Shown here piece by piece: positions 1-7,459 of a stretch of DNA of 14,760 bases. Positions within the stretch are counted from its first letter, which is position 1. The number at the start of each line of letters is the position of its first letter. The notes below the pieces were generated by a model. That model saw only the letters and a list, made by a program, of their open reading frames with translations. It was not told the origin of the DNA and made no database searches. The translations under genes were made by a program, and so were the position numbers. This stretch comes from Microcaldota archaeon (GTDB taxonomy: Archaea; Iainarchaeota; Iainarchaeia; JAADDC01): contig JALTCQ010000135.1 in NCBI GenBank assembly GCA_027074515.1, positions 1 to 14,760 on the forward strand, written 5' to 3'.

Positions 1-317
1 AAGAACGTTTCGATCATGCCCGGTGTTGTTTTTCCTCTGTATGGCTTGCCCTCGCGGAGAACATACCCGAATGAATCCGTGTTCAGCGCGTAAAGCTTTC
101 TCTCACCGTAGATTACAGATACAATGCCCGATGAAACCAACGCGCGTAGATGGTAATGCGTGTTTTGCTCTGTGGTTCCTATCTCTTCAGCTATCGTCGT
201 GAGATCCTTCGGCTGCTCTTTTAACGCGGTCAGTATTTTCAGCTTTGTCTCTGACACGTTGAGTGGCCCTGTCAGTTCCTGAAAGGACGCAATTCTTCCG
301 TTCGAGATGACGAACAT
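1..317 (-). CDS. Winged helix-turn-helix transcriptional regulator (partial, C-terminus off the window)
   Basis: The minus-strand frame opens with ATG at 317-315 and runs through 105 codons to the left edge, so the C-terminus is missing. Residues about 22-80 read as an ArsR-like winged helix. A first helix contains KLKILTALKE, the next is DLTTIAEEIG, the recognition helix is TTEQNTHYHLRALVSSG, and a wing follows (VSVIYGERKLYAL). The family binds operator DNA as a dimer; the ligand here is unknown. The gene is divergent from glmS with 71 bp between start codons, and a CTTTTAAG box is centred 25.5 nt before the ATG, suggesting a leaderless mRNA. The shared region makes regulation of glmS possible but not shown. 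No metal-binding Cys cluster is visible in the part present. Confidence 0.82.
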   Translation of the reverse strand, partial: MFVISNGRIASFQELTGPLNVSETKLKILTALKEQPKDLTTIAEEIGTTEQNTHYHLRALVSSGIVSVIYGERKLYALNTDSFGYVLREGKPYRGKTTPGMIETF

Positions 318-338
318 AATCAAAATTTCCTTTAAATC

Positions 339-346
339 CTTAAAAG
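339..346 (-). promoter_or_regulatory. TATA box of the divergent winged-helix gene
   Basis: CTTTTAAG is centred about 25.5 nt upstream of the ATG at 317. That spacing would place the transcription start at or next to the start codon (leaderless). The element is palindromic, so on its own it could serve either direction. Confidence 0.55.
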
Positions 347-360
347 CTTTTTAGAAACGC

Positions 361-368
361 TTTATAAT
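361..368 (+). promoter_or_regulatory. glmS TATA box, leaderless start
   Basis: TTTATAAT is preceded by the purine-rich GAAACGC (a BRE-like position) and is centred 24.5 nt before the glmS ATG at 389. No Shine-Dalgarno sequence precedes the ATG (the nearby bases are CTCTTCCC), which fits leaderless translation. Confidence 0.72.
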
Positions 369-388
369 TTTCCCGCGGAACTCTTCCC

Positions 389-2065
389 ATGTGCGGCATA
401 ATCGGCATGGTGGGTGAAGGAGCTCCTGAATTCGTTGTTCGTGGGCTGAGAACCTTGGAGTACAGGGGTTACGACTCGTCTGGCATTGCTGTGGCCAAAG
501 GTGGTGTTGTTTTTGTTCAGAAGGGCGTGGGAACCATTGACCGTATCGTTTCCGAGCCTCCAGAGGGCGTTGCGGCCATCGGACATACCAGGTGGGCTAC
601 CCACGGCGGCGTGACTGAGTTCAACGCACACCCGCACTTGGATTGTTCTGGGAAATACGCGGTGGTTCACAACGGGATCATAGAGAACCACACTGCTCTT
701 AGGCAGGAATTGGTAGGTCGCGGTCACGTTTTTACATCAGAGACAGACTCCGAGGTAATCGTTCACCTCTTTGAGGAGGGCGTTGCCCGTTTTGGCGATT
801 ACGAAAAAGCGTTGAACTATGTTCTTTCCAAGATTCGTGGCCAGTACGCTTTCGTGATCCTCACCGCTGATGGAGCGATACTGGCGGCGCGGAACGGTGC
901 ACCACTTCTAGTCGGCAGATCTGAGAATGCTACTTTCGTGGCTTCGGATCCCGTGCCGCTCCTTGGTGTTGCTTCCGAGATCTACCGTCTCCGGGATGGC
1001 TCGTACGCTGTGGTTACGAGGGCTGGTGCGCACATTTCTGGCGAAGCACAGCGAGTACCAGAGATTTCAGCGAGACGCGTGGAGCTTGGAGGATATGCTC
1101 ACTACATGGAAAAGGAAATCTTTGAACAGCCTCGGGCGTTGAGAGACACACTGGACTACCTGCGCCGCGAGGAAATATCTTTGGAACTAGACGGTCGTGT
1201 TCACCTTTTGGCAGCGGGAACGTCCTACCACGCTTCGCTCTACGGCGAGTATCTGCTCCGAAGGCGGGGGATCGATGCGCGGGCATTTGTTGCTTCGGAG
1301 TACGGGTCCTGGAAGGGGAGAGAACCGGATTATATCATTGCAGTCAGCCAGTCGGGGGAAACGGAGGATGTTCTATCCGTTCTACGGAATCAAGAAGGGC
1401 CAGAAGTTGTGGCGATCACCAACACCCCTGGCTCCACCATAGAAGAGTATGCGAATACTGTCATATACACGCGAGCCGGGCCAGAGGTGGGCGTTGCAGC
1501 TACGAAGACGTATACCACTCAGCTCCTGGTTTTTGCACATCTCTTTAGTGGGGAGCGCCCAGACAAACTTCCGGAGCTTGCTGGGCAGGTTATCGAATCG
1601 GCGAAACCCTTGGCAGAACGTTTGGCGGATGAACTGGCGCGAAAGAATAACGCTTACTTCCTTGGACGTGGCTTGGATGTTGTTACTGCGAGAGAGGGGG
1701 CCCTGAAGCTCAAGGAAATATCCTACATTCATGCAGAGGCGTATCCAGCCGGAGAGTCAAAGCATGGGCCCATATCTCTTGTGGAAAATGGGTTCCCTGT
1801 GTTCTTTACTGCCTCACCAGATACTTTTGATGAGACCCTGCCCAACGTTCACGAGATGCGTGCACGGGGCGCCGAGGTCGTTCTTGCATCTTCTGAACCG
1901 TCCGAGCTTGCCGAGTATTGGTTTTCCGTTCCACACGTTTCCGAAGTTATCTTCCCAATGCTCTCTGTGATTCCATGGCAGCTGGTGGCGTATTATACTG
2001 CCGTGCGGAGGGGATTAAACCCGGATCGTCCCAGAAACCTCGCGAAGAGCGTGACCGTAAGGTAG
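389..2065 (+). CDS. glmS: Glutamine--fructose-6-phosphate aminotransferase (glucosamine-6-phosphate synthase)
   Basis: This enzyme makes glucosamine-6-phosphate from fructose-6-phosphate and glutamine, the entry step to UDP-GlcNAc, in the cytosol. Residues 2-215 are the Ntn glutaminase domain: Cys2 directly after Met is the nucleophile, followed by GHTRWATHG (65-73), HNGIIENH (94-101) and TDSEVI (119-124). The linker holds the conserved HYMEKEIFEQP (238-248). The first SIS domain has AAGTSYHAS (275-283), SQSGETEDVL (320-329) and GVAATKTYTTQL (368-379). The second has GRGLDVVTAREGALKLKEIS (426-445) and ESKHGP (456-461). The C-terminus NLAKSVTVR (550-558) matches the usual terminal signature. 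At 558 aa it is somewhat shorter than the roughly 600 aa of bacterial enzymes, apparently in the glutaminase-SIS linker and loops. The start is fixed by Cys2. It appears monocistronic. Confidence 0.97.
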   Translation: MCGIIGMVGEGAPEFVVRGLRTLEYRGYDSSGIAVAKGGVVFVQKGVGTIDRIVSEPPEGVAAIGHTRWATHGGVTEFNAHPHLDCSGKYAVVHNGIIENHTALRQELVGRGHVFTSETDSEVIVHLFEEGVARFGDYEKALNYVLSKIRGQYAFVILTADGAILAARNGAPLLVGRSENATFVASDPVPLLGVASEIYRLRDGSYAVVTRAGAHISGEAQRVPEISARRVELGGYAHYMEKEIFEQPRALRDTLDYLRREEISLELDGRVHLLAAGTSYHASLYGEYLLRRRGIDARAFVASEYGSWKGREPDYIIAVSQSGETEDVLSVLRNQEGPEVVAITNTPGSTIEEYANTVIYTRAGPEVGVAATKTYTTQLLVFAHLFSGERPDKLPELAGQVIESAKPLAERLADELARKNNAYFLGRGLDVVTAREGALKLKEISYIHAEAYPAGESKHGPISLVENGFPVFFTASPDTFDETLPNVHEMRARGAEVVLASSEPSELAEYWFSVPHVSEVIFPMLSVIPWQLVAYYTAVRRGLNPDRPRNLAKSVTVR

Positions 2066-2074
2066 TTTTTTATT
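2066..2074 (+). promoter_or_regulatory. T-rich box: probable TATA element of the next operon, possibly also the glmS terminator
   Basis: TTTTTTATT begins one base after the glmS stop codon and is centred about 27 nt before the GTG at 2097. That matches the leaderless spacing of the other promoters here. The T run is also what an archaeal U-tract terminator would look like, so both roles may be combined in a 31-bp gap. Confidence 0.5.
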
Positions 2075-2096
2075 CCCTCCCCGTTATTTTACTTCC

Positions 2097-2996
2097 GTGA
2101 TCTACGCCAAGATCCTTGCAGATCTCCTTCTTCTCATTCCCATTGCATATTTCGGCTACCTCTTTGCGAAGGGTAGGAAAAGAGACGCCATGGTGCTTCT
2201 TTCTGCGTACCTCTTGCTTTCTGGCGTGGTTCTGCTCACGAAGTTTGTTTTGAAGATTCCCAGACCAGCGGGAGCAGAAACGTCCTTCGATCCGTATTCC
2301 TTCCCGTCGTTTCACACGGCATACGCGTTCTTGCTCTTCTTCTTCCTACCAAACATCTGGACGTTCCTTTATGCTGCACTCGTGGGGTATCTCCGCGTTG
2401 CCGCAGGCGTTCACACGTGGGTGGACGTGATTGGTGCATTCTTCTTCGCCTGGTTCTCTTGGATACTTTACAAGGCAGGGAAAAGGCGTGTGGGCTTTGA
2501 ATGGGATCGACAGGCGTTCCACATGGGGGCAGGGGCCCTGATCGGTCTTCTCCTCTATCTGAACTGGAAACTTGGCATATTCTTTCTCGGTTCCGCCCTG
2601 ATTCTGGGCGCAGTACTCTATTATTTCCGCAATAGTCCCGTAATTCGCCCTTTTTTAGAGTTCTTTGATCGAGACGGAACGGGAAAAGGTGCATTTTACT
2701 TCATCGCGGGCGTGCTTGCAGCTACTGCAATATACCCACAATGGGGTTGGATCGCTGCGTGGTATCTGGCCTACGTGGATTCCACTGCTACGATGGTGGG
2801 TAAGTGGTTCCAAGCGAAGGGTAAAAGCATTTATGGGTCCCTTGGCGGCTTTCTCGCGGGGATCCTCGTCGCCATTGCCACTGAAACGCCGCTCTGGCTG
2901 CCCATCGTTGTTTCCCTCACCGAGCTCTTCCCGTACATTGACGACAATATTTCTATCCCATTGGTCGTTGCCATCGCAGGGAGGTTGATCCCATGA
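2097..2996 (+). CDS. Fusion of PAP2-family lipid phosphatase and CTP-dependent polyprenol (dolichol) kinase-like domain
   Basis: This is a polytopic membrane protein of 299 aa with two enzyme-like halves. The N-terminal half (about 1-125) carries the complete PAP2 signature: KX6RP at K49-P57, PSFH at 70-73 (usually PSGH) and RX5HX3D at R100-H106-D110. All expected catalytic residues are present. The C-terminal half (about 138-299) resembles the SEC59/VTE5 CTP-dependent polyprenol/phytol kinase and CDP-diglyceride synthetase-like family: DGTGKGAFYF (193-202), YVDSTATMVGKW (226-237), KSIYGSLGGFLAG (243-255) and the terminal DDNISIPLV (282-290). I infer a role in phosphorylating and dephosphorylating a polyprenyl carrier lipid such as dolichol, though phytol or diacylglycerol-like substrates are possible. 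GTG is chosen as start because the TATA box is 27 nt upstream. It is the first gene of an operon and overlaps the HIT gene by 4 nt. Confidence 0.85.
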   Translation: MIYAKILADLLLLIPIAYFGYLFAKGRKRDAMVLLSAYLLLSGVVLLTKFVLKIPRPAGAETSFDPYSFPSFHTAYAFLLFFFLPNIWTFLYAALVGYLRVAAGVHTWVDVIGAFFFAWFSWILYKAGKRRVGFEWDRQAFHMGAGALIGLLLYLNWKLGIFFLGSALILGAVLYYFRNSPVIRPFLEFFDRDGTGKGAFYFIAGVLAATAIYPQWGWIAAWYLAYVDSTATMVGKWFQAKGKSIYGSLGGFLAGILVAIATETPLWLPIVVSLTELFPYIDDNISIPLVVAIAGRLIP

Positions 2997-3496
2997 AGGT
3001 CATCAGGACTGTGTTCACGCCCTGGAGGTTAAAGTATATCACTGGATTCAAGAACAAGAAGGAGAAAAAGACGTGCTTCCTCTGCGACGCCGCCAAGAAT
3101 CCGGAGAGGGATGGAGAAAACCTTGTTCTCTACCGTGGAAAAACAGCGTTCATCATCATGAACCGCTACCCATACAACACAGGACATCTGCTCATCGCTC
3201 CGTACCGGCACGTCGGAGATTGGGCAGAGCTAACGTCGGAGGAACGTTCTGAGATCGCCGAGCTCATCGCCCTTGCAGAGGAGAAACTGCGGGAGCTTCT
3301 CGCTCCTGACGGGTTTAACGTAGGGATCAACATTGGCGACGTAGCTGGAGCAGGGCTTCCCGGACACGTGCACGTTCACGTTGTTCCACGCTGGAAGGGG
3401 GATACGAACTTCTTGCCTGTTGTTTCGGATGTGCGACTTGTTCCGGAGGATGTGGAGGGCACGTATAGGCGGCTGAAACCGTTACTCGGTGGTTAA
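2993..3496 (+). CDS. HIT-family nucleotide hydrolase/transferase (Ap4A phosphorylase-like)
   Basis: A 167-aa cytosolic protein. The histidine-triad motif is GHVHVHVVPRW at 124-134 (H125, H127, H129). By family knowledge the middle histidine forms the nucleotidyl intermediate. N57 in NRYPYNTGHLLI and G64-H65 are typical upstream HIT residues. CFLC at 28-31 is a likely half of a zinc site. The N-terminal FTPWRLKYI resembles the actinobacterial/archaeal branch described as Ap4A phosphorylase, so a dinucleoside polyphosphate substrate is plausible but inferred. The ATG overlaps the upstream stop as ATGA, and GGGAGGT at 2979-2985 is a good Shine-Dalgarno sequence 7 nt before it. Translation is therefore probably coupled to the phosphatase-kinase gene. 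Confidence 0.92.
   Translation: MKVIRTVFTPWRLKYITGFKNKKEKKTCFLCDAAKNPERDGENLVLYRGKTAFIIMNRYPYNTGHLLIAPYRHVGDWAELTSEERSEIAELIALAEEKLRELLAPDGFNVGINIGDVAGAGLPGHVHVHVVPRWKGDTNFLPVVSDVRLVPEDVEGTYRRLKPLLGG
3488..3492 (+). promoter_or_regulatory. Shine-Dalgarno-like GGTGG deciding the MFS gene start
   Basis: GGTGG lies inside the last HIT codons, 5 nt before the GTG at 3498. It favours that GTG over the in-frame GTG at 3489, which overlaps the element itself. Confidence 0.4.
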
Positions 3497-3497
3497 C

Positions 3498-4670
3498 GTG
3501 GATCACGGCCAGATATCCCTGCCCCACCTACTCCCGCGGATACGTCTACCAGAAGAGGTAGCTCACGTGTATCTGATCTCTGCGGTGCGCTCCTTTCTGT
3601 CCTCCGCCGTGGCAATCTTCACGCCCCTGTATATTTTCAATGCTACGGGGTCTGCCTTCCTGTCCATCTCCTTTGTGGTCTTCGGTCTGTTCTTTCTTGC
3701 CCTGACCCAGGTTCTTTTGGTGTACTCTCTTCGCCACGCATACTTCGAATGGCTCGGGCTGGCTTCAACTATCGCTTTCGTTCTTTTGTTCGCGTACATC
3801 TACGCGTTTCCCGTGAACTGGATGACGGTAATTGTTGCAGCCGCCCTATACGGGCTTTCCGGTGGATTGTATTGGCTGCCTCACCACGTCGTGTATTCCA
3901 TATATGGCAAGGAGGATATGTCCACCGAGTACGGCGGCGAGGCGGTTGTCAACGATGCTGTTGCGATCGTTTCCCCCATCATTTCTGGCCTGATAGCGTA
4001 TTTCCTTGGCTTTCACGTGTTCTTTGCCCTTGCTTCCGCCACTGCAATAGGTTATCTTTACCTCTGGACGAAGCACCTCTCCCGCAGAACGGAACTGGAC
4101 TTTGGCCCTCTCCGCCGCTTTTACAAGCAGATTCCATGGGATCGCGTATTGCTTTACGTGGTTGGTGGGTTTTACACGGTTCCGTTCATCACATATCCCG
4201 TTTACGTGCACGCAGTGAATGCTGGAGCCAACAACGTGGCGGCCATCGGCTGGGCGATAGGCCTTTCCTACGTTTTTGACGCCATCTTTGCATACCTTCT
4301 TGGCAGATACCTGGATAGGAGTCACGATTATCCAATTGGGGCGATGGGCTTCCTTGTATTCTCTTTCATCTTCTTGCATATGCTCTACACGCCCCAATAT
4401 GCCCTGCTTCTTGTCGTACTAATTGGGTTTGTTCGCCGTCTGGCGTTTTTGCCTGCCACCACCTGGGTGTACCGGCTTGGAGCGGCTACAAGTGGTGCGG
4501 AGCTGTTCTTGCGAGAAATCTCTCTTTTCGCAGGCAGAATTATCTTTTTCATGGCGTTCCTCTCCGCGCACGACTATCTGACTTTCATCATCCAGGCGGC
4601 CGCGTATTCGACCATCGTCTATGCGTTTTTATTCTACTACCTTTCACGCGTTCGCTATCCAGAGGTGTGA
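3498..4670 (+). CDS. MFS-type membrane transporter
   Basis: About 390 aa, almost entirely hydrophobic, with roughly 11-12 predicted membrane segments in two halves. The charged cytosolic loop between the halves lies around TKHLSRRTELDFGPLRRFYKQIPWDR. Length, the GGLYWLPHHVVYS segment at the fourth helix region and LGRYLDRSHDYP in the second half fit the major facilitator superfamily. No motif identifies the substrate, and I do not assign one. The start is GTG at 3498, one nt after the HIT stop and preceded by GGTGG. An in-frame GTG at 3489 would add three residues. The carboxypeptidase gene starts 3 nt after its stop. Linkage to a peptidase raises the possibility of peptide or amino-acid transport, but this is only guilt by association. 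Confidence 0.82.
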   Translation: MDHGQISLPHLLPRIRLPEEVAHVYLISAVRSFLSSAVAIFTPLYIFNATGSAFLSISFVVFGLFFLALTQVLLVYSLRHAYFEWLGLASTIAFVLLFAYIYAFPVNWMTVIVAAALYGLSGGLYWLPHHVVYSIYGKEDMSTEYGGEAVVNDAVAIVSPIISGLIAYFLGFHVFFALASATAIGYLYLWTKHLSRRTELDFGPLRRFYKQIPWDRVLLYVVGGFYTVPFITYPVYVHAVNAGANNVAAIGWAIGLSYVFDAIFAYLLGRYLDRSHDYPIGAMGFLVFSFIFLHMLYTPQYALLLVVLIGFVRRLAFLPATTWVYRLGAATSGAELFLREISLFAGRIIFFMAFLSAHDYLTFIIQAAAYSTIVYAFLFYYLSRVRYPEV

Positions 4671-4673
4671 GAA

Positions 4674-6179
4674 ATGAGGTTTGAGAACGAAACGATACGG
4701 GAGATACTTAGGGAGTATCGAAAAATTTGGGCGATCCACCATCTCAGATCCCTTGCCGAGTGGGATTCCGATGTTATGATGCCGAAGGGAGGCTCGTCCC
4801 TTCGTGGGGATGCGTTGGCTGAATCAGCAAATCTCGTTCAATCATTCTACACGTCAGACCATTTCGTTTCATTGGTTCGGAGGGCAGAGGGCGCAGATCT
4901 GAACGATTACGAGCGAGGTGTCCTCCGTGTTCTGAAGCGCACGATTCACTACTATATGGCCTTGCCGCCAGAACTCGTGGCTGAAGAAGAGCGAACCGTT
5001 GAGTCGGCAAAGAGGGCGTGGGAGCAGGCGAAGGAAAAGTCAGACTTTTCTATTTTTGCCCCACACCTCGAGAAGATCGTTGACATTCAAAGGAAAAAGG
5101 CAGAGCACCTTGGCTACGAAGGACACCCTTACAACGCACTCATTGATCTCTACGAGGAGGGTGCTACGGTAGATTTTATTGATCGCGTCTTTTCTGAAGT
5201 CCTTCCAACCGTTCGCGACGCGCTGAAACGTATTGTTGAGTCAGAGAAATATTTTGACCACCACGAACTAGAGGACATTACTTACGAACGCCAAGATATG
5301 GAAAATCTGAACCGTACCGTTCTCACGTCTTTTGGGGCGGACTGGGGGCACTTCCGCATGGATGTTTCTGCACACCCGTTTACAATCGATCTCGCTGGCC
5401 CGCAGGACGTTAGGATCACTACATGGTACCAAGGCAAGGATTTCCGCAGATCCTTACTGGCAGCGGTCCACGAGTGGGGCCACGCTTTGTACGAACTCCA
5501 GCAGGATGCCGAACTTTGTTGCACCCCCGTTTCGGGCGGCGTCTCCTTGGGCATTCACGAGTCCCAATCCCGCTTCTGGGAGAACCACATAGGGCGATCT
5601 CTTGCCTTCGTGGAAGCGTTCTACGAGGATTTCCGCTTTGCGATTCCTTCCCTTGAAGCTTACGAGCCGATGGAGGTCTTTAGATACTTCAATATGGTCC
5701 GGCCCGAGCTGATCCGTGTGGAGGCGGATGAGATTTCGTACATTCTCCACATCGTCCTACGCTACGAGCTGGAGAAGGTATTGATTGAGGGTTCCTTACC
5801 TGTTTCTGAGCTGCCGCAGGCGTGGAACGAGAAGATGGAGGAATACTTGGGCGTCACTCCGCCGGACGATGCTCACGGTGTTCTTCAGGATATCCACTGG
5901 GCTCTTGGGAGCATTGGCTACTTCCCGACGTACGCCCTTGGCACTATCCTTTCCGCTCAGATACGCCATGCCATGGAGCTGGATCTTGGGCCCATTGGCG
6001 AGCTTATCCGTATGAAGAACTTCGGCCCGATTCGTATCTGGCTGAAGGAGAAGATACACCAATGGGGCTCCGTTTATCCACCCAATGAGCTAATCAAGAG
6101 AGCGACGGGTGAAGAGCTAAACCCGGAATACTTCAAGAAGCACGTGAAGGAGAGGTATGAAAAGATGTACCTCTCCTGA
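4674..6179 (+). CDS. M32-family metallocarboxypeptidase (Taq carboxypeptidase type)
   Basis: This is a zinc-dependent carboxypeptidase that removes C-terminal amino acids from peptides. It has no signal peptide, so it should be cytosolic. The zinc motif is HEWGH at 266-270 (H266 and H270 ligands, E267 catalytic), and the third ligand is E296 in HESQSRFWENH (295-305). The 26-residue gap between the second His and this Glu is as in characterised archaeal M32 enzymes. MRPELIRVEADE-like sequence (341-353, here MVRPELIRVEADE) and GTILSAQI (423-430) are further M32 hallmarks. The length of 501 aa is normal for the family. The start is supported by GAGGTG at 4662-4667, six nt before the ATG, and a 3-nt gap from the MFS stop. 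It is the last gene of the operon begun at 2097 and probably acts in peptide turnover. Confidence 0.96.
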   Translation: MRFENETIREILREYRKIWAIHHLRSLAEWDSDVMMPKGGSSLRGDALAESANLVQSFYTSDHFVSLVRRAEGADLNDYERGVLRVLKRTIHYYMALPPELVAEEERTVESAKRAWEQAKEKSDFSIFAPHLEKIVDIQRKKAEHLGYEGHPYNALIDLYEEGATVDFIDRVFSEVLPTVRDALKRIVESEKYFDHHELEDITYERQDMENLNRTVLTSFGADWGHFRMDVSAHPFTIDLAGPQDVRITTWYQGKDFRRSLLAAVHEWGHALYELQQDAELCCTPVSGGVSLGIHESQSRFWENHIGRSLAFVEAFYEDFRFAIPSLEAYEPMEVFRYFNMVRPELIRVEADEISYILHIVLRYELEKVLIEGSLPVSELPQAWNEKMEEYLGVTPPDDAHGVLQDIHWALGSIGYFPTYALGTILSAQIRHAMELDLGPIGELIRMKNFGPIRIWLKEKIHQWGSVYPPNELIKRATGEELNPEYFKKHVKERYEKMYLS

Positions 6180-6188
6180 TCTTTTTAT
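6180..6188 (+). terminator. T-rich stop region after the M32 operon
   Basis: TCTTTTTAT directly follows the M32 stop codon and lies in the 10-bp gap before the convergent minus-strand gene. A short T tract is the usual archaeal terminator signal. No hairpin is evident. Confidence 0.4.
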
Positions 6189-6189
6189 T

Positions 6190-7413
6190 CTACGCCCGCG
6201 CGACGATCACCACCGCTGCAGCAATGATTCCAAGTATCACGAGTATCGCTGCAATTCCGCCGTTGCTCTTGCTGTTCTGGGCGCTTTCTGCCAAGGGGTA
6301 GATGATCTGGCCGCAGCCATCTACGTACGCTTCTATCTTTGTGTTGCGTGCGCTACCGATCTTCGCAGTGTATGTTTTGGTTTTGCTGTCATACTGGGGG
6401 AGAACCAGAGTTCCTGGCGCCACGATCTTCACGCTGGGAATGTACACGGGCTGATTCCCATCGCTCATCTGGAAGCGGAGTGTCCCGTCGCTTGGGTCGT
6501 AGTTCACGTTTTTCACGCCGATCGTGCATGATGCGAATTCGATGCTATCGTTCGTGTTTAGTTCCACGGCCTTTTTTATACTGAATTTTGCCACTGCGAT
6601 CTCGTTGTTCTCCGATCTTAGATATATTCGCAGAATGGGGTCTGTTCGCAAGAAAACCACGTTCCCTTCAATCAGGGCGGCACTGTTTATCTCACTCTTC
6701 GGGATTTCCACGGTCACGGCGAATATTCCCTGGTCCGCGGTGGCGTAGCTGACGTCGGTCCTGTTTTGCTCCACGACAACTGCTTTTGCTACGGCGTAAT
6801 CTCCACTGCGTATTATTGCGGCGCGAATCTTCGCATTCCTTGACACGTTGCCGATTATTGCTTTTAACGCTTGTGCCATTTGCTTGTTTGGTGCGTTTTT
6901 CTCCACGAGCAACGTACATGCGTCCCCCCCACACTTTATTCTACCGCTCTCTTCCATTTTCTTCGCTGCGGCCTTGCTGACGACGCTCTTCGGTAACGGG
7001 ATTGCCACGTATTTAGAAGGCCTGTACTGTACTGGGGTTCGCCCTCTTCTGGTACTGCTCTTGCGGTGTTCTTTTGTCCCGATGCTTTGCGCCCTTGTGG
7101 GGACATTCTTTGCGTTCTCTGTGGTCACTGTTACTCTTTTTTCGAGCTCTTGCGCCCTTTTTGTCGCGTTGCTTGCCGTGGTTTCTGTATTTTGGTCCAC
7201 CATGGGTTTGATTCCCGTATTTCTTTCGGTTAATTTGCTTCCGCCCGAAACAGCGGTATTCATCTCTGGAAGGACTCCGTTATTTTCTTGAGCGCTTATC
7301 ACGTTTTTCTCCACCCCGACCGTTATTTTTGTCAAGGGGCTTGCTATCACTATACTTCCACTGAGCAGAACGAGCAGTACCCCTGCGAGAACTATCGCAA
7401 CTTCTTCTTTCAT
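6190..7413 (-). CDS. Membrane-anchored exported protein with Lys/Thr-rich stalk, paralogue of the dacZ-linked protein
   Basis: 407 aa, family not recognised. Residues 5-24 form a signal peptide or N-terminal anchor (VAIVLAGVLLVLLSGSIVIA). Residues about 35-130 are polar and low-complexity, rich in Thr, Asn, Lys and Arg, suggesting a flexible stalk. From about 136 (VAIPLPKS) to 375 there is a predicted beta-rich region. It contains CGGDAC (C161, C166), TDPILRIYL (257-265), SIEFASC (290-296) and PQYDSKTKTYTA (339-350), and ends in CGQIIYP (367-373). Residues 386-405 form a C-terminal membrane helix. The protein should face outside. The last 250 residues match the neighbouring protein at 7460-9001, including the paired cysteines C296 and C367, which could form a disulfide. 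The ATG at 7413 has a TATA box 24.5 nt upstream. Function unknown. Confidence 0.8.
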   Translation of the reverse strand: MKEEVAIVLAGVLLVLLSGSIVIASPLTKITVGVEKNVISAQENNGVLPEMNTAVSGGSKLTERNTGIKPMVDQNTETTASNATKRAQELEKRVTVTTENAKNVPTRAQSIGTKEHRKSSTRRGRTPVQYRPSKYVAIPLPKSVVSKAAAKKMEESGRIKCGGDACTLLVEKNAPNKQMAQALKAIIGNVSRNAKIRAAIIRSGDYAVAKAVVVEQNRTDVSYATADQGIFAVTVEIPKSEINSAALIEGNVVFLRTDPILRIYLRSENNEIAVAKFSIKKAVELNTNDSIEFASCTIGVKNVNYDPSDGTLRFQMSDGNQPVYIPSVKIVAPGTLVLPQYDSKTKTYTAKIGSARNTKIEAYVDGCGQIIYPLAESAQNSKSNGGIAAILVILGIIAAAVVIVARA

Positions 7414-7433
7414 GTCCTTAATACATCGACCTT

Positions 7434-7441
7434 CTTTATAT
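7434..7441 (-). promoter_or_regulatory. TATA box of the 407-aa exported protein gene
   Basis: ATATAAAG is centred 24.5 nt before the ATG at 7413, inside the 46-bp gap after the preceding gene. The second paralogue can therefore be transcribed independently of dacZ, probably as a leaderless mRNA. Confidence 0.65.
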
Positions 7442-7459
7442 GTGTGTCTGCATTCCGGC

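Noticed and set aside
362..727. Minus-strand open frame over the start of glmS
   Set aside because: It is antisense to the glutaminase domain, has no recognisable domain, and its stop falls in the glmS promoter.
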